The notes: generated from the sequence alone by a model not told the origin. A stretch of 38,458 nucleotides of DNA from Clostridia bacterium (GCA_017407645.1 JAFQWE010000037.1:1-38458), one strand, 5' to 3'; numbered from the stretch's first letter, positions 8,294 to 17,743 are shown. Made by a program: numbers and translations.

Positions 8294-8764
8294 ATGAAGA
8301 TTTTAGTTATATCCGACTCCCACCGTCGTGCATCAAGCATTTTTGACGCGGTTGAGGCACACCCTGAAATTGACCACATTATATTTTTAGGTGACGGTGT
8401 TGATGATTTTGAAGAGGTTGGTTTTGTATACCCTAATAAAAATTACTATGCCGTTTGCGGAAACTGCGATTTTACTTCCACCCTGCCAACAAGCAAGATT
8501 ATCAAACTTAACGGCAAGGTGATTTATGCCTGTCACGGTCATTTGCACCGAGTAAAAGATGGCTATGAAAGCGCAATTTCTGCCGCAAAAAGTGTTGGCG
8601 CCGACATACTTCTATTCGGGCACACCCACTCTCCCCTTTCCACCTATTACGATGGGGTGCACATCCTTAATCCAGGCTCAATAGGTAAACCGCGGAACTC
8701 AAAATCAAGCTACGGAATTATTGAAATCACCGACAAAGGAATTGTGACAAACATAGTCTATTAA
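8294..8764 (+). CDS. YfcE/MJ0936-family metallophosphoesterase
   Basis: This 156-residue calcineurin-like phosphoesterase has all five metal-binding motifs: DSH (D8, H10), GDGVDD (D34), GNCD (N57), CHGH (H81) and FGHTH (H110, H112). Members of the YfcE family hydrolyse phosphodiester model substrates with manganese; the physiological substrate is not established. A GTG at 8285 is in frame, but the ATG at 8294 is preferred because AGGTG lies 6 bases before it and homologues begin with MKILVISDSH. It is a single gene, ended by a bidirectional terminator and divergent from three small genes. Confidence 0.9.
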   Translation: MKILVISDSHRRASSIFDAVEAHPEIDHIIFLGDGVDDFEEVGFVYPNKNYYAVCGNCDFTSTLPTSKIIKLNGKVIYACHGHLHRVKDGYESAISAAKSVGADILLFGHTHSPLSTYYDGVHILNPGSIGKPRNSKSSYGIIEITDKGIVTNIVY

Positions 8765-8795
8765 CATTATATGCATCTAATAATTACAAAGTACC

Positions 8796-8837
8796 AAAAA
8801 ACACTATGCAAACCAAAAGTCTGCATAGTGTTTTTTT
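8796..8837. terminator. Bidirectional intrinsic terminator between yfcE-like gene and prfB
   Basis: The inverted repeat AAAACACTATGCA / TGCATAGTGTTTT with an 11-base loop is flanked by A-runs on the left and T-runs on the right. It works as a terminator in both directions, between the convergent stops at 8764 and 8843. Confidence 0.92.
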
Positions 8838-8842
8838 AGTTA

Positions 8843-9970
8843 TCAGTCGTTATATTCACCTAATTTACCTTGGCTTTCTGCCTTAAGGTAAGCGTTTATA
8901 AAGCCGTCAATATCGCCATCCATAACGGCATTGATATTACCGTTTTCAAAGCCTGTGCGATGGTCTTTTGCCAAAGTGTAGGGCATAAATACGTAAGAAC
9001 GGATTTGTGAGCCCCAGGCAATTTCCTTTTGAACACCCTTAATGTCTTCAATCTTATCAAGGTGCTCACGCTCTTTGATTTCGATAAGTTTGGATTTGAG
9101 CATTTTCATTGCCATATCTTTGTTTTGGAATTGGCTACGCTCATTCTGACAGGCTACAACAATACCTGTTGGAATATGGGTAAGACGAACGGCAGATGAC
9201 GTTTTGTTGATGTGCTGACCGCCTGCACCGCTTGCACGGAAAACGTCCATCTTAATGTCTTCAGGACGGATATCAACCTCTATATCGTCACCAATTTCAG
9301 GCATAACCTCAAGAGAAGCAAATGAAGTATGTCGTCTGCCTGATGAGTCAAAGGGGGAAACACGGACAAGACGGTGAACTCCCTTTTCACTTTTTAGATA
9401 ACCGTAGGCATTTTCGCCCTCTATCATAACAACGGCACTTTTTAGACCTGCTTCATCACCGTCAAGGAAGTCTACTGTCTGAGCCTTAAAGCCGTGACGC
9501 TCTGCCCAACGCAAATACATTCTGTGAAGCATCTGTGCCCAGTCCTGAGCCTCGGTACCGCCTGCACCGGCATGGAAGGTAAGAATAACGTTGTTTTTGT
9601 CATACTCACCTGTAAGCAGGGTTGCAAGGCGCATTTCTTCAAAGGTATTGATTATGCGGTCAACACCCTCTACAATTTCGTCAATAAGAGAGGTATCCCC
9701 CTCTTCATCAGCTAACTCAATGAGGGTAAGGGTGTCATCATAATCGGTGCAAAGGGTTTCATATTTCTGAACGGTTGCCTTGCACTGTGCCACCTTGCGA
9801 AGCACGTTTTGAGAATTTTCAACGTCATCCCAAAATCCAGGCTCGGCAGTTTGTGCCTCTAACCTTTCAATTTCGGATTTGAGCACCTTTACGCCGATTG
9901 CATCGGCAAGTTCTTTGATTGGTGCATCAAATGCGGTTAATCTTAACCTCTGTTCTTCAAATTCAAGCAT
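8843..9970 (-). CDS. prfB: Peptide chain release factor 2
   Basis: The 375-residue protein recognises UGA and UAA stop codons and releases the finished peptide. The GGQ catalytic motif is at 250-252 (ASGAGGQHINKT) and the stop-codon reading motif SPF is at 205-207, which marks RF2 rather than RF1. The start is the ATG at 9970, 6 bases after GGGGAG; the TTG one codon earlier is not needed. The reading frame is uninterrupted through the position (about codons 24-28) where most bacterial prfB genes carry an in-frame TGA and a +1 frameshift site, so that autoregulation is missing. It overlaps the end of prmA by 8 bases (ATGCTTGA), implying translational coupling. Confidence 0.97.
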   Translation of the reverse strand: MLEFEEQRLRLTAFDAPIKELADAIGVKVLKSEIERLEAQTAEPGFWDDVENSQNVLRKVAQCKATVQKYETLCTDYDDTLTLIELADEEGDTSLIDEIVEGVDRIINTFEEMRLATLLTGEYDKNNVILTFHAGAGGTEAQDWAQMLHRMYLRWAERHGFKAQTVDFLDGDEAGLKSAVVMIEGENAYGYLKSEKGVHRLVRVSPFDSSGRRHTSFASLEVMPEIGDDIEVDIRPEDIKMDVFRASGAGGQHINKTSSAVRLTHIPTGIVVACQNERSQFQNKDMAMKMLKSKLIEIKEREHLDKIEDIKGVQKEIAWGSQIRSYVFMPYTLAKDHRTGFENGNINAVMDGDIDGFINAYLKAESQGKLGEYND

Positions 9971-10895
9971 CAATTTCTCCCCTTTTACATACGAGGGCTA
10001 CCCAGCCACCGCTTTCAAAACGCTCAACTACACTAAGACCTGTTTTGGATAGTTTTTCAAGCACATCTGCCTCGCGGGTATCAATAATTCCCGAGCAAAT
10101 AAACAAACCGTTATCAGCCATAAAATCGCACACATTATCGCAAAGCGATATAATAATATCAGCAACGATATTTGCACAAACAATATCGTATTTGCCGCTT
10201 ATTTTTTCTACCAAATCACCGCAAACATATTCTACACGGGACTGCACGTTGTTAAGTACAGCATTTTCTTCTGCGACTTTAACTGCCATCGGGTCAATGT
10301 CAACACCAACTGCTGTACTGCAACCAAGAAGCAGTGCAGAAATAGACAAAATCCCACTGCCACTGCCAACGTCAAGAATGGTCTTGTTATCACCGCAGTA
10401 GCGGTCAAGAACGCCAAGACAAAGACGTGTAGTATCGTGTGCGCCTGTGCCGAATGCGGCGCCAGGGTCGATATTAAGCACTACTCTGCCCTGAGGATTG
10501 TCATACTGCTCCCAAGAAGGACAGATTGCAAGGCGATTGCCGATTTCAATAGGTTTAAAATATTTTTTCCAATTATCCGCCCACTCACTCTCGTTAACAC
10601 TGACCGTTTCAATTTGATTGTCAATGCCAACCGCACTGTAACGCTCACTAAGATAAGCCACCGCTTCAAACGGATTTTCTTCGGGGCTTACATAAATGTG
10701 GATGTATGCAACTGAGCGGTCACGACTTTTTAATTCTTCATCAATAAGGTCAATATGAGCAATCTCTAAAGACATTTCTTCAAGGTCGGTATAATCCTCA
10801 ATATAAATTCCATAAGGTACAACCATATTAGCAATGTCTGATGCATGCTCGGTATCTGCACTGTTTATGCGGATTTTAATTTCAGTCCAATCCAT
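9963..10895 (-). CDS. prmA: Ribosomal protein L11 methyltransferase
   Basis: PrmA uses S-adenosylmethionine to trimethylate ribosomal protein L11. The family motif DPGAAFGTGAHDTT and the SAM-binding loop LDVGSGSGILSI are present, as is the CANIVADII motif IV. The preferred start is the ATG at 10895 (MDWTEIKI), with AGGAG 4-5 bases upstream. The longer frame adds seven residues (MLCYRRN) without a ribosome site and would run into a hairpin. The gene sits between ftsZ and prfB and overlaps prfB by 8 bases, so both are probably translated from one message. Confidence 0.94.
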   Translation of the reverse strand: MDWTEIKIRINSADTEHASDIANMVVPYGIYIEDYTDLEEMSLEIAHIDLIDEELKSRDRSVAYIHIYVSPEENPFEAVAYLSERYSAVGIDNQIETVSVNESEWADNWKKYFKPIEIGNRLAICPSWEQYDNPQGRVVLNIDPGAAFGTGAHDTTRLCLGVLDRYCGDNKTILDVGSGSGILSISALLLGCSTAVGVDIDPMAVKVAEENAVLNNVQSRVEYVCGDLVEKISGKYDIVCANIVADIIISLCDNVCDFMADNGLFICSGIIDTREADVLEKLSKTGLSVVERFESGGWVALVCKRGEIDA

Positions 10896-10912
10896 ATTTC
10901 TCCTATAACACA

Positions 10913-10949
10913 ACATAAAGGCCGCAACTTATAATTGTGGCCTTTATGT
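10913..10949 (-). terminator. Hairpin between ftsZ and prmA, possible partial terminator
   Basis: ACATAAAGGCC and GGCCTTTATGT are perfect inverted repeats, extended by three more pairs (CAA/TTG) after one mismatch, with a short loop. It lies 22 bases after the ftsZ stop. The minus-strand tail is only loosely T-rich (TTTATGTTGTGTT), so termination may be partial, leaving read-through into prmA. Confidence 0.6.
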
Positions 10950-10970
10950 ATAATTCATTCTTTTAAATTA

Positions 10971-12035
10971 TCAGTTGTTGCCGAAAATTGTCATAATATC
11001 GCCAAGACCGTCGTCAGCTTCGTTAGATGCAGCCTGGAAGCTATCAATGATAGCGGTTGCATCGGTGCTGCTGCGCTTGCCGCCACCAAAACCGGTTGCG
11101 ATAACAGTCATACGGATTGCATCATCAAGATTTTCGTCAAGAGATACACCCCAAATGATGTTTGCATCCTCGTGTGCAGTTTCCTGAACGATAGTAGAAG
11201 CGATTTCAACCTCTTCCAAACCGATGTCAACAGAACCGGTGATGTTGATGATAACACCCTTAGCACCCTTCATATCGGTTTCGATAAGAGGACTGGTGAT
11301 AGCAGACTTAGCAGCAATTTCTGCCTTGTCGCGACCGGTTGCAAAGCCAACACCCATATGTGCATAACCGCTGTCTTTAACAATTGCAGTAACGTCTGCA
11401 AAGTCAAGGTTAACCATCTGGGGGAACTTGATAAGGTCAGAAATACTCTGAACGCCCTGACGAAGAACATCATCAGCAATGATGAATGCGTTTTTAAGAG
11501 TAATCTTTTCCTCAGAAACGTGCTTAAGACGCTCGTTAGGAATTACGATAAGGCTGTCAACATGCTCGCTAAGTGCGGCAATACCCTTTTCAGCCTGATT
11601 CATACGAAGCTTGCCTTCAAATGCGAAAGGCTTGGTTACGATACCAACGGTAAGAATGCCAAGTTCCTTTGCGATTTCTGCAACGATAGGTGCTGCACCG
11701 GTACCGGTACCGCCGCCCATACCTGCGGTGATAAACACCATATCGGTACCGCGAAGGATAGCAGCGATCTCGTCACGTGATTCTTCTGCGGCGCTATGAC
11801 CAACCTCGGGCTTTGCACCTGCACCCTGACCGTTTGTAGACTTTTCACCAATTTGGAGTTTGTGGTCTGCCTTAGAAAGAAGAAGAGCAGAAGCATCGGT
11901 ATTGATAGCGATAAACTCAACACTGTTTACACCTGCGTCAACCATGCGATTAACAGCGTTGCCGCCGCCACCACCGACACCTACAACCTTTATTTGAACT
12001 ACCTTGTCAAGCTCATTTGCTACTTCAAATGCCAT
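10971..12035 (-). CDS. ftsZ: Cell division GTPase FtsZ
   Basis: The 354-residue tubulin homologue forms the Z-ring. The nucleotide-binding [10 protein letters not shown] (21-30), the tubulin signature GGGTGTG (107-113) and the T7-loop region (VNLDFADV) are intact. The start is the ATG at 12035, 7 bases after AGGAGG. After the globular core ends near residue 318, the linker is very short. The extreme C-terminus reads [12 protein letters not shown] rather than the usual DIPxFLR-type peptide that binds FtsA, SepF, ZapA-type and EzrA-type partners. The basic residues of that peptide are missing. It has its own strong promoter in the 165-base gap after divIB and is followed by prmA. Confidence 0.98.
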   Translation of the reverse strand: MAFEVANELDKVVQIKVVGVGGGGGNAVNRMVDAGVNSVEFIAINTDASALLLSKADHKLQIGEKSTNGQGAGAKPEVGHSAAEESRDEIAAILRGTDMVFITAGMGGGTGTGAAPIVAEIAKELGILTVGIVTKPFAFEGKLRMNQAEKGIAALSEHVDSLIVIPNERLKHVSEEKITLKNAFIIADDVLRQGVQSISDLIKFPQMVNLDFADVTAIVKDSGYAHMGVGFATGRDKAEIAAKSAITSPLIETDMKGAKGVIINITGSVDIGLEEVEIASTIVQETAHEDANIIWGVSLDENLDDAIRMTVIATGFGGGKRSSTDATAIIDSFQAASNEADDGLGDIMTIFGNN

Positions 12036-12120
12036 GATTATTATCCTCCTTATATTAAATCCTTTTAATTATTTACAAGATTTTGGAATCGATATGGATA
12101 TAACACCCCATATATTCGGT

Positions 12121-12149
12121 ATTTTAACACGAAATAAAATAAATTTCAA
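12121..12149 (-). promoter_or_regulatory. Sigma-A promoter for ftsZ
   Basis: On the minus strand, TTGAAA (12149-12144) and TAAAAT (12126-12121) are 17 bases apart, in an AT-rich gap between divIB and ftsZ. A leader of about 75-80 bases would precede the ftsZ ATG. This allows ftsZ to be made independently of the MraZ-controlled promoter. Confidence 0.8.
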
Positions 12150-12200
12150 TATAATATATAGATTTTTTTTGCTATTTTGCAACTTTTTTTAGAAAAAAGG

Positions 12201-13022
12201 TCATTTTTTCTGTGTATCGGCTATTTTATCACTGCCGTGAATATCTTTTCTTGTAAAATAGCTCTTATTTGAGTCGCCTGTTAAGTATTTAAGATTGGCG
12301 TATCCTTCCACCTCGTCACCGTATTTTTTGCGCTCGGTTTCGATTAGTTTAACGGCGTTTTTGCACTTTTTCTCCATATTTTCAACAGAGCCAAACTGCA
12401 AGACAATCAAATCGTCGACCGTAACTTCTATTTCAGACATATTTTTAACGTTAATACCCGTTATGTTCTTAATACCAACCTTATCAACCGCCTCTTTGAC
12501 AGTTCTTATTGCATCGGTCATTCCCTCTTTAAGAACTATTTCATTTCCGATGCTGTAACGCTCAATTTCGGCTATAACAACGGGCAGTTTTTCAGGCTTT
12601 ACCGTCACCTCGTCAAGCACCTTTTCACCATAGGCAGTTACATATCCCTTTGAGGTTTTGTATGCTCTGTTTGCCTTGCAAGGCTTTACTGTGATTGAAA
12701 TTGTATCGGGATATTTGCGTTTTATTTTTGCTTCGCCAATGTAGGGCAGTTTAGAGCAAATTGAGGCTTCAACCAAGTCGTCATCAAGCAAATTCATATT
12801 TGAACCGACAATAATACCTGAGGCTTCAACAATATCTTTTTTTGTGTACTGAGTATTTCCCTTTACAGTTACCTCGGCAATGTTAAAAAAGACTGTTACA
12901 GACAGTGTATAGCCCACTGCCCCAAGTATTGTAATAATCATAAGTGCAATTAGCAGTTTAACGAATCCGCTTTGGCGACGTCTTTTTCTTTTTTTAGTTT
13001 TCGGTGCTGTTTTTTGAGCCAA
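12201..13022 (-). CDS. ftsQ: Cell division protein FtsQ/DivIB
   Basis: This 273-residue bitopic membrane protein has a basic cytoplasmic tail (KTKKRKRRRQ), one membrane segment (about residues 24-46), a POTRA domain (FNIAEVTVKGNTQYTKKDIV, about 50-120) and a beta domain. DivIB joins FtsL and DivIC in the septal complex that activates FtsW and the class B PBP. The start codon is TTG at 13022, 2 bases after the murA stop, with GGGAGAG in front. Length and layout are normal for clostridial DivIB. Confidence 0.9.
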   Translation of the reverse strand: MAQKTAPKTKKRKRRRQSGFVKLLIALMIITILGAVGYTLSVTVFFNIAEVTVKGNTQYTKKDIVEASGIIVGSNMNLLDDDLVEASICSKLPYIGEAKIKRKYPDTISITVKPCKANRAYKTSKGYVTAYGEKVLDEVTVKPEKLPVVIAEIERYSIGNEIVLKEGMTDAIRTVKEAVDKVGIKNITGINVKNMSEIEVTVDDLIVLQFGSVENMEKKCKNAVKLIETERKKYGDEVEGYANLKYLTGDSNKSYFTRKDIHGSDKIADTQKK

Positions 13023-13024
13023 AT

Positions 13025-14281
13025 TTATCTCTCCCTTACAATATCTGCTCCTATTTTAGTTAATACGCCTTCTATATTTTCGTAACCTCGGTCAATATGC
13101 TCAACCGAAGTGATTCTCGACCGACCCTTTGCCGCAAGGGCGCAAATCGCCATTGCTGCACCGCCACGCAAATCAGTAGCATCAAGGGTTGCGCAGTTAA
13201 GGGAGTCAACCCCTCTGACTACTGCAACGCGGTCGTAAACTTCAACTGATGCGCCCATTTTATTAAGACCTGCAACATATCTGTATCGGTTAGAAAATAT
13301 ATTTTCCACAAAAACCGCTGTACCTCTGCTAAGAGTTGCAGTTGCAAGCATTATAGGTTGTGCATCGGTTGGGAAGCCTGGGTATTCAGTAGTATGCACG
13401 CGAATATTACCCTGTAACTTTTTATTTGATATTACGTTAATTTCATCCGACTTGCAATCAATATTACAACCAAGTTGTTCAAAGTATGGAATAACGGCGT
13501 GCAAGTGAGAAGGGCAAGCCTTTTTTATGGTTACATTACCGCCGCATACCGCAACTGCACCAATATAGGTTGCAGCAACAATGCGGTCAGGAATTACAGT
13601 GTGATTGCAACCGTAAAGTCGGTCAACACCCTCAATTTGAACGACTGTTTCTCCGTCACCCTTTATTCTTGCGCCGCAAGACCTTAAGAAGTTTGCCAAG
13701 TCGGTTATTTCAGGCTCTTTAGCCGCGTTGCGCAAGGTAGTTGTTCCCTTTGCCGTAGACGCCGCAATCATAATGTTTTCAGTTGCGCCAACGCTTGCAA
13801 CAGGTAAATCTATGTTGCACCCTTTTAATCCGTCAGGGCAACTGCAAACAAGCTTGCCGCACACCTCTTTTATGGTAGCACCCATCTTTTTGAAGGCATC
13901 TATATGCAAATTTATTGGTCTTAGCCCCAACTCACATCCTCCCGGTGGAGAAAGTTCGGCCTCACCTGTTTTTGCAAGCATTGCGCCCAAGAATATTACA
14001 GACGAACGCATCTCACACATAAGGTCATCACTAATCGAACAACCCTTTGCATTGAAAGCATCGACTTTTACAGTATTTTCATTCGTTTGGCAAATACAAC
14101 CAAGAGATTCCAGTATTCGCACCGACACCTCAACGTCGCTGATTTTAGGGCAATTATGTATTTCACAAGGGGTACTGCACAGCAGTGATGCCGACAGAAT
14201 TGGCAATGCACTGTTTTTCGCACCCTGCAATTCTATTATTCCGTTAAGCTGATTTCCGCCTTTAATAAGCAATCCCGACAC
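13025..14281 (-). CDS. murA: UDP-N-acetylglucosamine 1-carboxyvinyltransferase
   Basis: MurA adds enolpyruvate to UDP-GlcNAc, the first committed step of peptidoglycan synthesis. The catalytic cysteine lies in PPGGCELG (Cys116 from the start used here, matching Cys115 of E. coli), so fosfomycin binding should be possible. QGAKNSALP (substrate loop) and the VEHIDRGYENI C-terminal segment are present. The start is a non-ATG codon. GTG at 14281 is preferred because AAGGTG lies 8 bases upstream and the protein then begins four residues before the conserved LIKGGN; TTG at 14287 and GTG at 14290 sit too close to that site. divIB follows after 2 bases. Confidence 0.95.
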   Translation of the reverse strand: MSGLLIKGGNQLNGIIELQGAKNSALPILSASLLCSTPCEIHNCPKISDVEVSVRILESLGCICQTNENTVKVDAFNAKGCSISDDLMCEMRSSVIFLGAMLAKTGEAELSPPGGCELGLRPINLHIDAFKKMGATIKEVCGKLVCSCPDGLKGCNIDLPVASVGATENIMIAASTAKGTTTLRNAAKEPEITDLANFLRSCGARIKGDGETVVQIEGVDRLYGCNHTVIPDRIVAATYIGAVAVCGGNVTIKKACPSHLHAVIPYFEQLGCNIDCKSDEINVISNKKLQGNIRVHTTEYPGFPTDAQPIMLATATLSRGTAVFVENIFSNRYRYVAGLNKMGASVEVYDRVAVVRGVDSLNCATLDATDLRGGAAMAICALAAKGRSRITSVEHIDRGYENIEGVLTKIGADIVRER

Positions 14282-14341
14282 TGTCAACACACCTTTTAAT
14301 CAGATATACGACAGTCTATGCAAAGATTGCTCGGTTTGTTA

Positions 14342-15463
14342 TTACTGGGTTAAAAGTCCCATAATCACTTGGTATATACGCTCATTCGTATCTAAAATAG
14401 CGCTTTGTTTTGATGCCTTTGACATTTTTTCAAGGTTTTCAGGGTTATCAATAAGTTTGCTTACTGCATCGACTATGCTGTCACGGGTTAAATCTTTTTC
14501 CTCAACCAGTTTTGCCGCTGATTTTCTAACAAGCGTCATTGCATTGTAATACTGATGATTTTCAGCAACGTTTGGTGACGGAATAAGCACGGCAGGCTTG
14601 CCTTGGGCTTGCAATTCACTAACTGTGATTGCTCCTGCACGGCAAATAACCAAATCTGCCGCCGACATAAGCACATCCATATTGTTAATATACTCCGTAA
14701 TGTGCAAATAGGGTGAATTTATATCTACTCCCCTATCCTTTAACAGTTGAGGCATCAATTCAACACCGTATTTGCCTGTGGCGTGGAAATGATGAACTTT
14801 GCCGTCTGCTTTATGCCACTGCATTATATCTGCGGCGGCTTCGTTTATTTTTCGTGCTCCAAGTGAGCCGCCGAAAGACAAAATCATAGGTTTATCGTCA
14901 AGACCTAAAATTGCTCTTGCCTTTTGCTTATCGGCATTTATAACCGACTCGCGAACAGGGTTGCCTGTAATTATAGCCTTTTTACCCTTAAGATTAAAAT
15001 AGGGCTCTGCTTCGGGCATTGCAAGCATAACGGCATCCATATCAGGTGCAAGCATCTTGTTAGCCTTGCCTGCAAATGCATTTTGCTCGTGGATACAACA
15101 TTTTATACCGAGCTTGTGAGCCTCGCGCAAAACGGGGCCGCTTACATATCCGCCAGTGCCCATTACAACGTCAGGTTTTAATTCCAAAAGCAGTTTTCTT
15201 GCCTGACTTGATGCGGTGATAAGAAGTTTTGCAGCAGATATATTATGTTTAATATTTGATAGGCTTATTTTTCTTTGAAAGCCTTTAACGTCGATGGTGT
15301 AAAAATCAATATTTGCTTCGGGCACAAGTTTGGATTCAAGTCCTTTTTTTGTGCCGATGTAAGAAAGTTGTGCTTCGGGATGGCGACTGCGGATATAACC
15401 TGCAACCGCCAAAGCAGGATTGATATGACCCGCGGTACCGCCGCCTGCAAAAAGTATTTTCAC
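14342..15463 (-). CDS. murG: Undecaprenyldiphospho-muramoylpentapeptide beta-N-acetylglucosaminyltransferase
   Basis: This 373-residue GT28 enzyme turns lipid I into lipid II on the inner membrane face. The GGGTAGHINPALAVA N-terminal loop, VMGTGGYVSGPV and the C-domain FGGSLGARKINEA and CRAGAITVSEL UDP-sugar motifs are all visible. The start is GTG at 15463, after a GGGGGGCGG ribosome site. It lies 18 bases after ftsW and 51-60 bases before murA, in the same orientation. Confidence 0.97.
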   Translation of the reverse strand: MKILFAGGGTAGHINPALAVAGYIRSRHPEAQLSYIGTKKGLESKLVPEANIDFYTIDVKGFQRKISLSNIKHNISAAKLLITASSQARKLLLELKPDVVMGTGGYVSGPVLREAHKLGIKCCIHEQNAFAGKANKMLAPDMDAVMLAMPEAEPYFNLKGKKAIITGNPVRESVINADKQKARAILGLDDKPMILSFGGSLGARKINEAAADIMQWHKADGKVHHFHATGKYGVELMPQLLKDRGVDINSPYLHITEYINNMDVLMSAADLVICRAGAITVSELQAQGKPAVLIPSPNVAENHQYYNAMTLVRKSAAKLVEEKDLTRDSIVDAVSKLIDNPENLEKMSKASKQSAILDTNERIYQVIMGLLTQ

Positions 15464-15481
15464 TTAAGCCGCCCCCCAAAT

Positions 15482-16672
15482 TTATTTAGACATATTATTA
15501 TCACGTGAGATTGCAAGGATAATACCCATCTGCGCCATAAGCATTATAAGTGCCGTACCGCCATAACTGAAGAAGGGCAAGCTTATGCCTGTGTTGGGTA
15601 TTGTGTTGGTAACAACCATTATATTAAGCGCGGCTTGAATTCCAACCTGAATGGTAAGACCAAAGGTCATAAGTGCGCCAAATTTGTCTTTTGCACGGGT
15701 TGCAAGAGTAAATCCGCGCCAAATAAGAAGTCCAAACAGAACTATGATTGCCAGTGCGCCCACAAAACCAAGTTCTTCACAAACGATGGCGAATATAAAG
15801 TCGTTGTGAGGCTCGGGCACCCAAAGATATTTTTGCTTTGAGCCGCCAAGTCCTGCACCGAACACACCGCCTGAGCCGATTGCAAGCAAAGACTGAATGG
15901 TCTGCCAGCCTGCGCCTGTGGGGTCGCTCCAAGGGTCAAGCCAGGACTGAATTCGGCTTGAGCCGTAGTCAACAACGCCTGTTAAAATTGCGCCTGCACC
16001 CAATGCAACGCCTGCACCCAATCCGCCAAAAACATAGCGAAGCTTTATGCCGCCAACCACCATAAGCGATGCGCCGATAGCAAATATCAGAAGAGTTGCA
16101 GAAAGGTGGGTTTCAACAACAACAAGAGCGCACACAAGTGCAAGCAAAAGTCCAAACGCCATTATGCCGAAACGGAAGCGTTTCATATGCTTCATATTGT
16201 CACATATAAGGTGAGAGAAAAGAAGAACTATAGCAAATTTTGCAACCTCACTTGGTTGAAAGTTGAAACTACCTATAACAAGCCAACGCTTGTAATCAAA
16301 GCCTTCTTGAAGTGGGGGTAACATAAGAACAACGGCAAGCATTATTACCGATACTATATAGATAAACCAAGCAAATTTACGGTAAAAATGATAGTTAACT
16401 CTTGATACTATCAGCATTATCACAACACCGGCAACGGCAAATTTTATCTGTTTGCCAATAAAGTGATAACTGCTTCCGTAGTTTTGCAAAGCGTAGGCAT
16501 AGCTTGAAGAAAAAAGGCAGATAAGACCAACCACCAAAAGCAACATAACCAATCCAAAAAAGGTCATATCCATTTTGCCCGGTTGATACAAGCTTCGAAG
16601 TAATCTTTGGAGCAAACCGACTTTCTTTTTAGTCGGTTTTTCAGTGCTTTGAGTGGTTTCTGTGCGACTCAT
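15482..16672 (-). CDS. ftsW: SEDS-family septal peptidoglycan glycosyltransferase FtsW
   Basis: The 396-residue protein has about ten membrane segments and the SEDS signatures: FQPSEVAKFAIVLLFSHL, ETHLSATLLIFAIG, and GISLPFFSYGGTALI near the C-terminus. FtsW polymerises lipid II at the septum together with its class B PBP, which is encoded upstream in the same cluster. A basic cytoplasmic tail of about 35 residues precedes the first membrane helix. The start is the ATG at 16672 with AGGAGG in front. SpoVE, a sporulation paralogue, cannot be excluded from sequence alone, but the dcw position supports FtsW. Confidence 0.93.
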   Translation of the reverse strand: MSRTETTQSTEKPTKKKVGLLQRLLRSLYQPGKMDMTFFGLVMLLLVVGLICLFSSSYAYALQNYGSSYHFIGKQIKFAVAGVVIMLIVSRVNYHFYRKFAWFIYIVSVIMLAVVLMLPPLQEGFDYKRWLVIGSFNFQPSEVAKFAIVLLFSHLICDNMKHMKRFRFGIMAFGLLLALVCALVVVETHLSATLLIFAIGASLMVVGGIKLRYVFGGLGAGVALGAGAILTGVVDYGSSRIQSWLDPWSDPTGAGWQTIQSLLAIGSGGVFGAGLGGSKQKYLWVPEPHNDFIFAIVCEELGFVGALAIIVLFGLLIWRGFTLATRAKDKFGALMTFGLTIQVGIQAALNIMVVTNTIPNTGISLPFFSYGGTALIMLMAQMGIILAISRDNNMSK

Positions 16673-16696
16673 AGTCGGTCCTCCTGTGAAATCAAG

Positions 16697-17725
16697 TTAA
16701 ATCAAATATAGCGCAGTTGCAATCGAGCAACCGATAAAGGTTATCAGAGAAAAGACAAGGCAAATCTTGTTTTCTGACCAACCCGACATTTCGTAGTGAT
16801 GATGTATGGGAGTCATTTTAAATATACGCTTTTTGGTCTTTTTGTAGTAGGTTACCTGAATTACTACCGATATAGCCTCCCAAAAATAAACGATGCCTGC
16901 AAAGAAAAGTAAAATAGGCATATCAATCATAAAGCTAAGTGCAACTGCCATACCGCCAAGGAACATTGAGCCTGTATCCCCCATAAACACTTTAGCGGGA
17001 TGTCTGTTCCAAAGCAGGAAGCCTAAAAGTCCGCCTAAAAATACGGCAGAAACAAGGCAAGCAAGAGGGTAACGGCTCATAATAGCGGCAACTACGGCAA
17101 AGAAAATTGCCACAACCGACGTTACCGACGTTGCAAGTCCGTCAACACCGTCGGTCAGATTAACCGCGTTGGTAAATCCGTAGATGAAAATCAAAGCGAT
17201 GGGCCAAAAAATCAGTCCAAATCCCTTTGAAATGTCAACGTAACCAAAGAAAGGCAAACGAGTTTGGGTCATTCCGCCAAGATAAAGGGTATAAAGATAG
17301 GCGGCTGCAAGAAGCAGTTGCAACAAGGTCTTCTGCTTAGCGGTAAGACCAAGATTACGTTTTTTAACCACCTTAATGTAGTCGTCAATAAAGCCAACAA
17401 ATGCCATTCCGATTGCCAAAGCAATGCCTGCAATCATAGGTACAATACGAGTTTCTTCACCGAAAGCGTCAATTATTCCGCCCTCTTCCAAAACTTTCAA
17501 TATTTTGCCTATTGAAAGCGCAGTTGGTATTGCTAAAACAACGCCGATTATAAACATTACACCGCCCATTGTTGGGGTGCCCTGCTTATTTTTGTGCCAC
17601 ACGGGTCCTATATCAAGAATAGTTTGCCCAAATTTTAGCTTGTGCAAGTATGGAATTACCGTATAACCTAAAAGACCTGTAATTGCAAACGCTAAAACCA
17701 TACCTATAACTGCAGTTATTATCAT
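16697..17725 (-). CDS. mraY: Phospho-N-acetylmuramoyl-pentapeptide transferase
   Basis: This 342-residue integral membrane enzyme transfers phospho-MurNAc-pentapeptide to undecaprenyl phosphate, giving lipid I. GTPTMGG, the NAVNLTDGVDGLATS aspartate motif, FMGDTGSMFLGG and the TPIHHHYEMSGWSE histidine loop are all intact. It follows murE by 18 bases and precedes ftsW by 24. In many clostridia murF and murD flank this gene; here neither is present. Confidence 0.97.
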   Translation of the reverse strand: MIITAVIGMVLAFAITGLLGYTVIPYLHKLKFGQTILDIGPVWHKNKQGTPTMGGVMFIIGVVLAIPTALSIGKILKVLEEGGIIDAFGEETRIVPMIAGIALAIGMAFVGFIDDYIKVVKKRNLGLTAKQKTLLQLLLAAAYLYTLYLGGMTQTRLPFFGYVDISKGFGLIFWPIALIFIYGFTNAVNLTDGVDGLATSVTSVVAIFFAVVAAIMSRYPLACLVSAVFLGGLLGFLLWNRHPAKVFMGDTGSMFLGGMAVALSFMIDMPILLFFAGIVYFWEAISVVIQVTYYKKTKKRIFKMTPIHHHYEMSGWSENKICLVFSLITFIGCSIATALYLI

Positions 17726-17743
17726 AATTATAACCCGTCCTTT

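Noticed and set aside
9880-9910. Programmed +1 frameshift in prfB
   Set aside because: The frame is continuous and no CTT-TGA slip sequence is present at the expected codons.
10935-11780. 281-codon open frame on the plus strand opposite ftsZ
   Set aside because: It is an antisense shadow of ftsZ codon usage: no ribosome site, cysteine/asparagine-rich nonsense composition, and ftsZ is unambiguous on the other strand.
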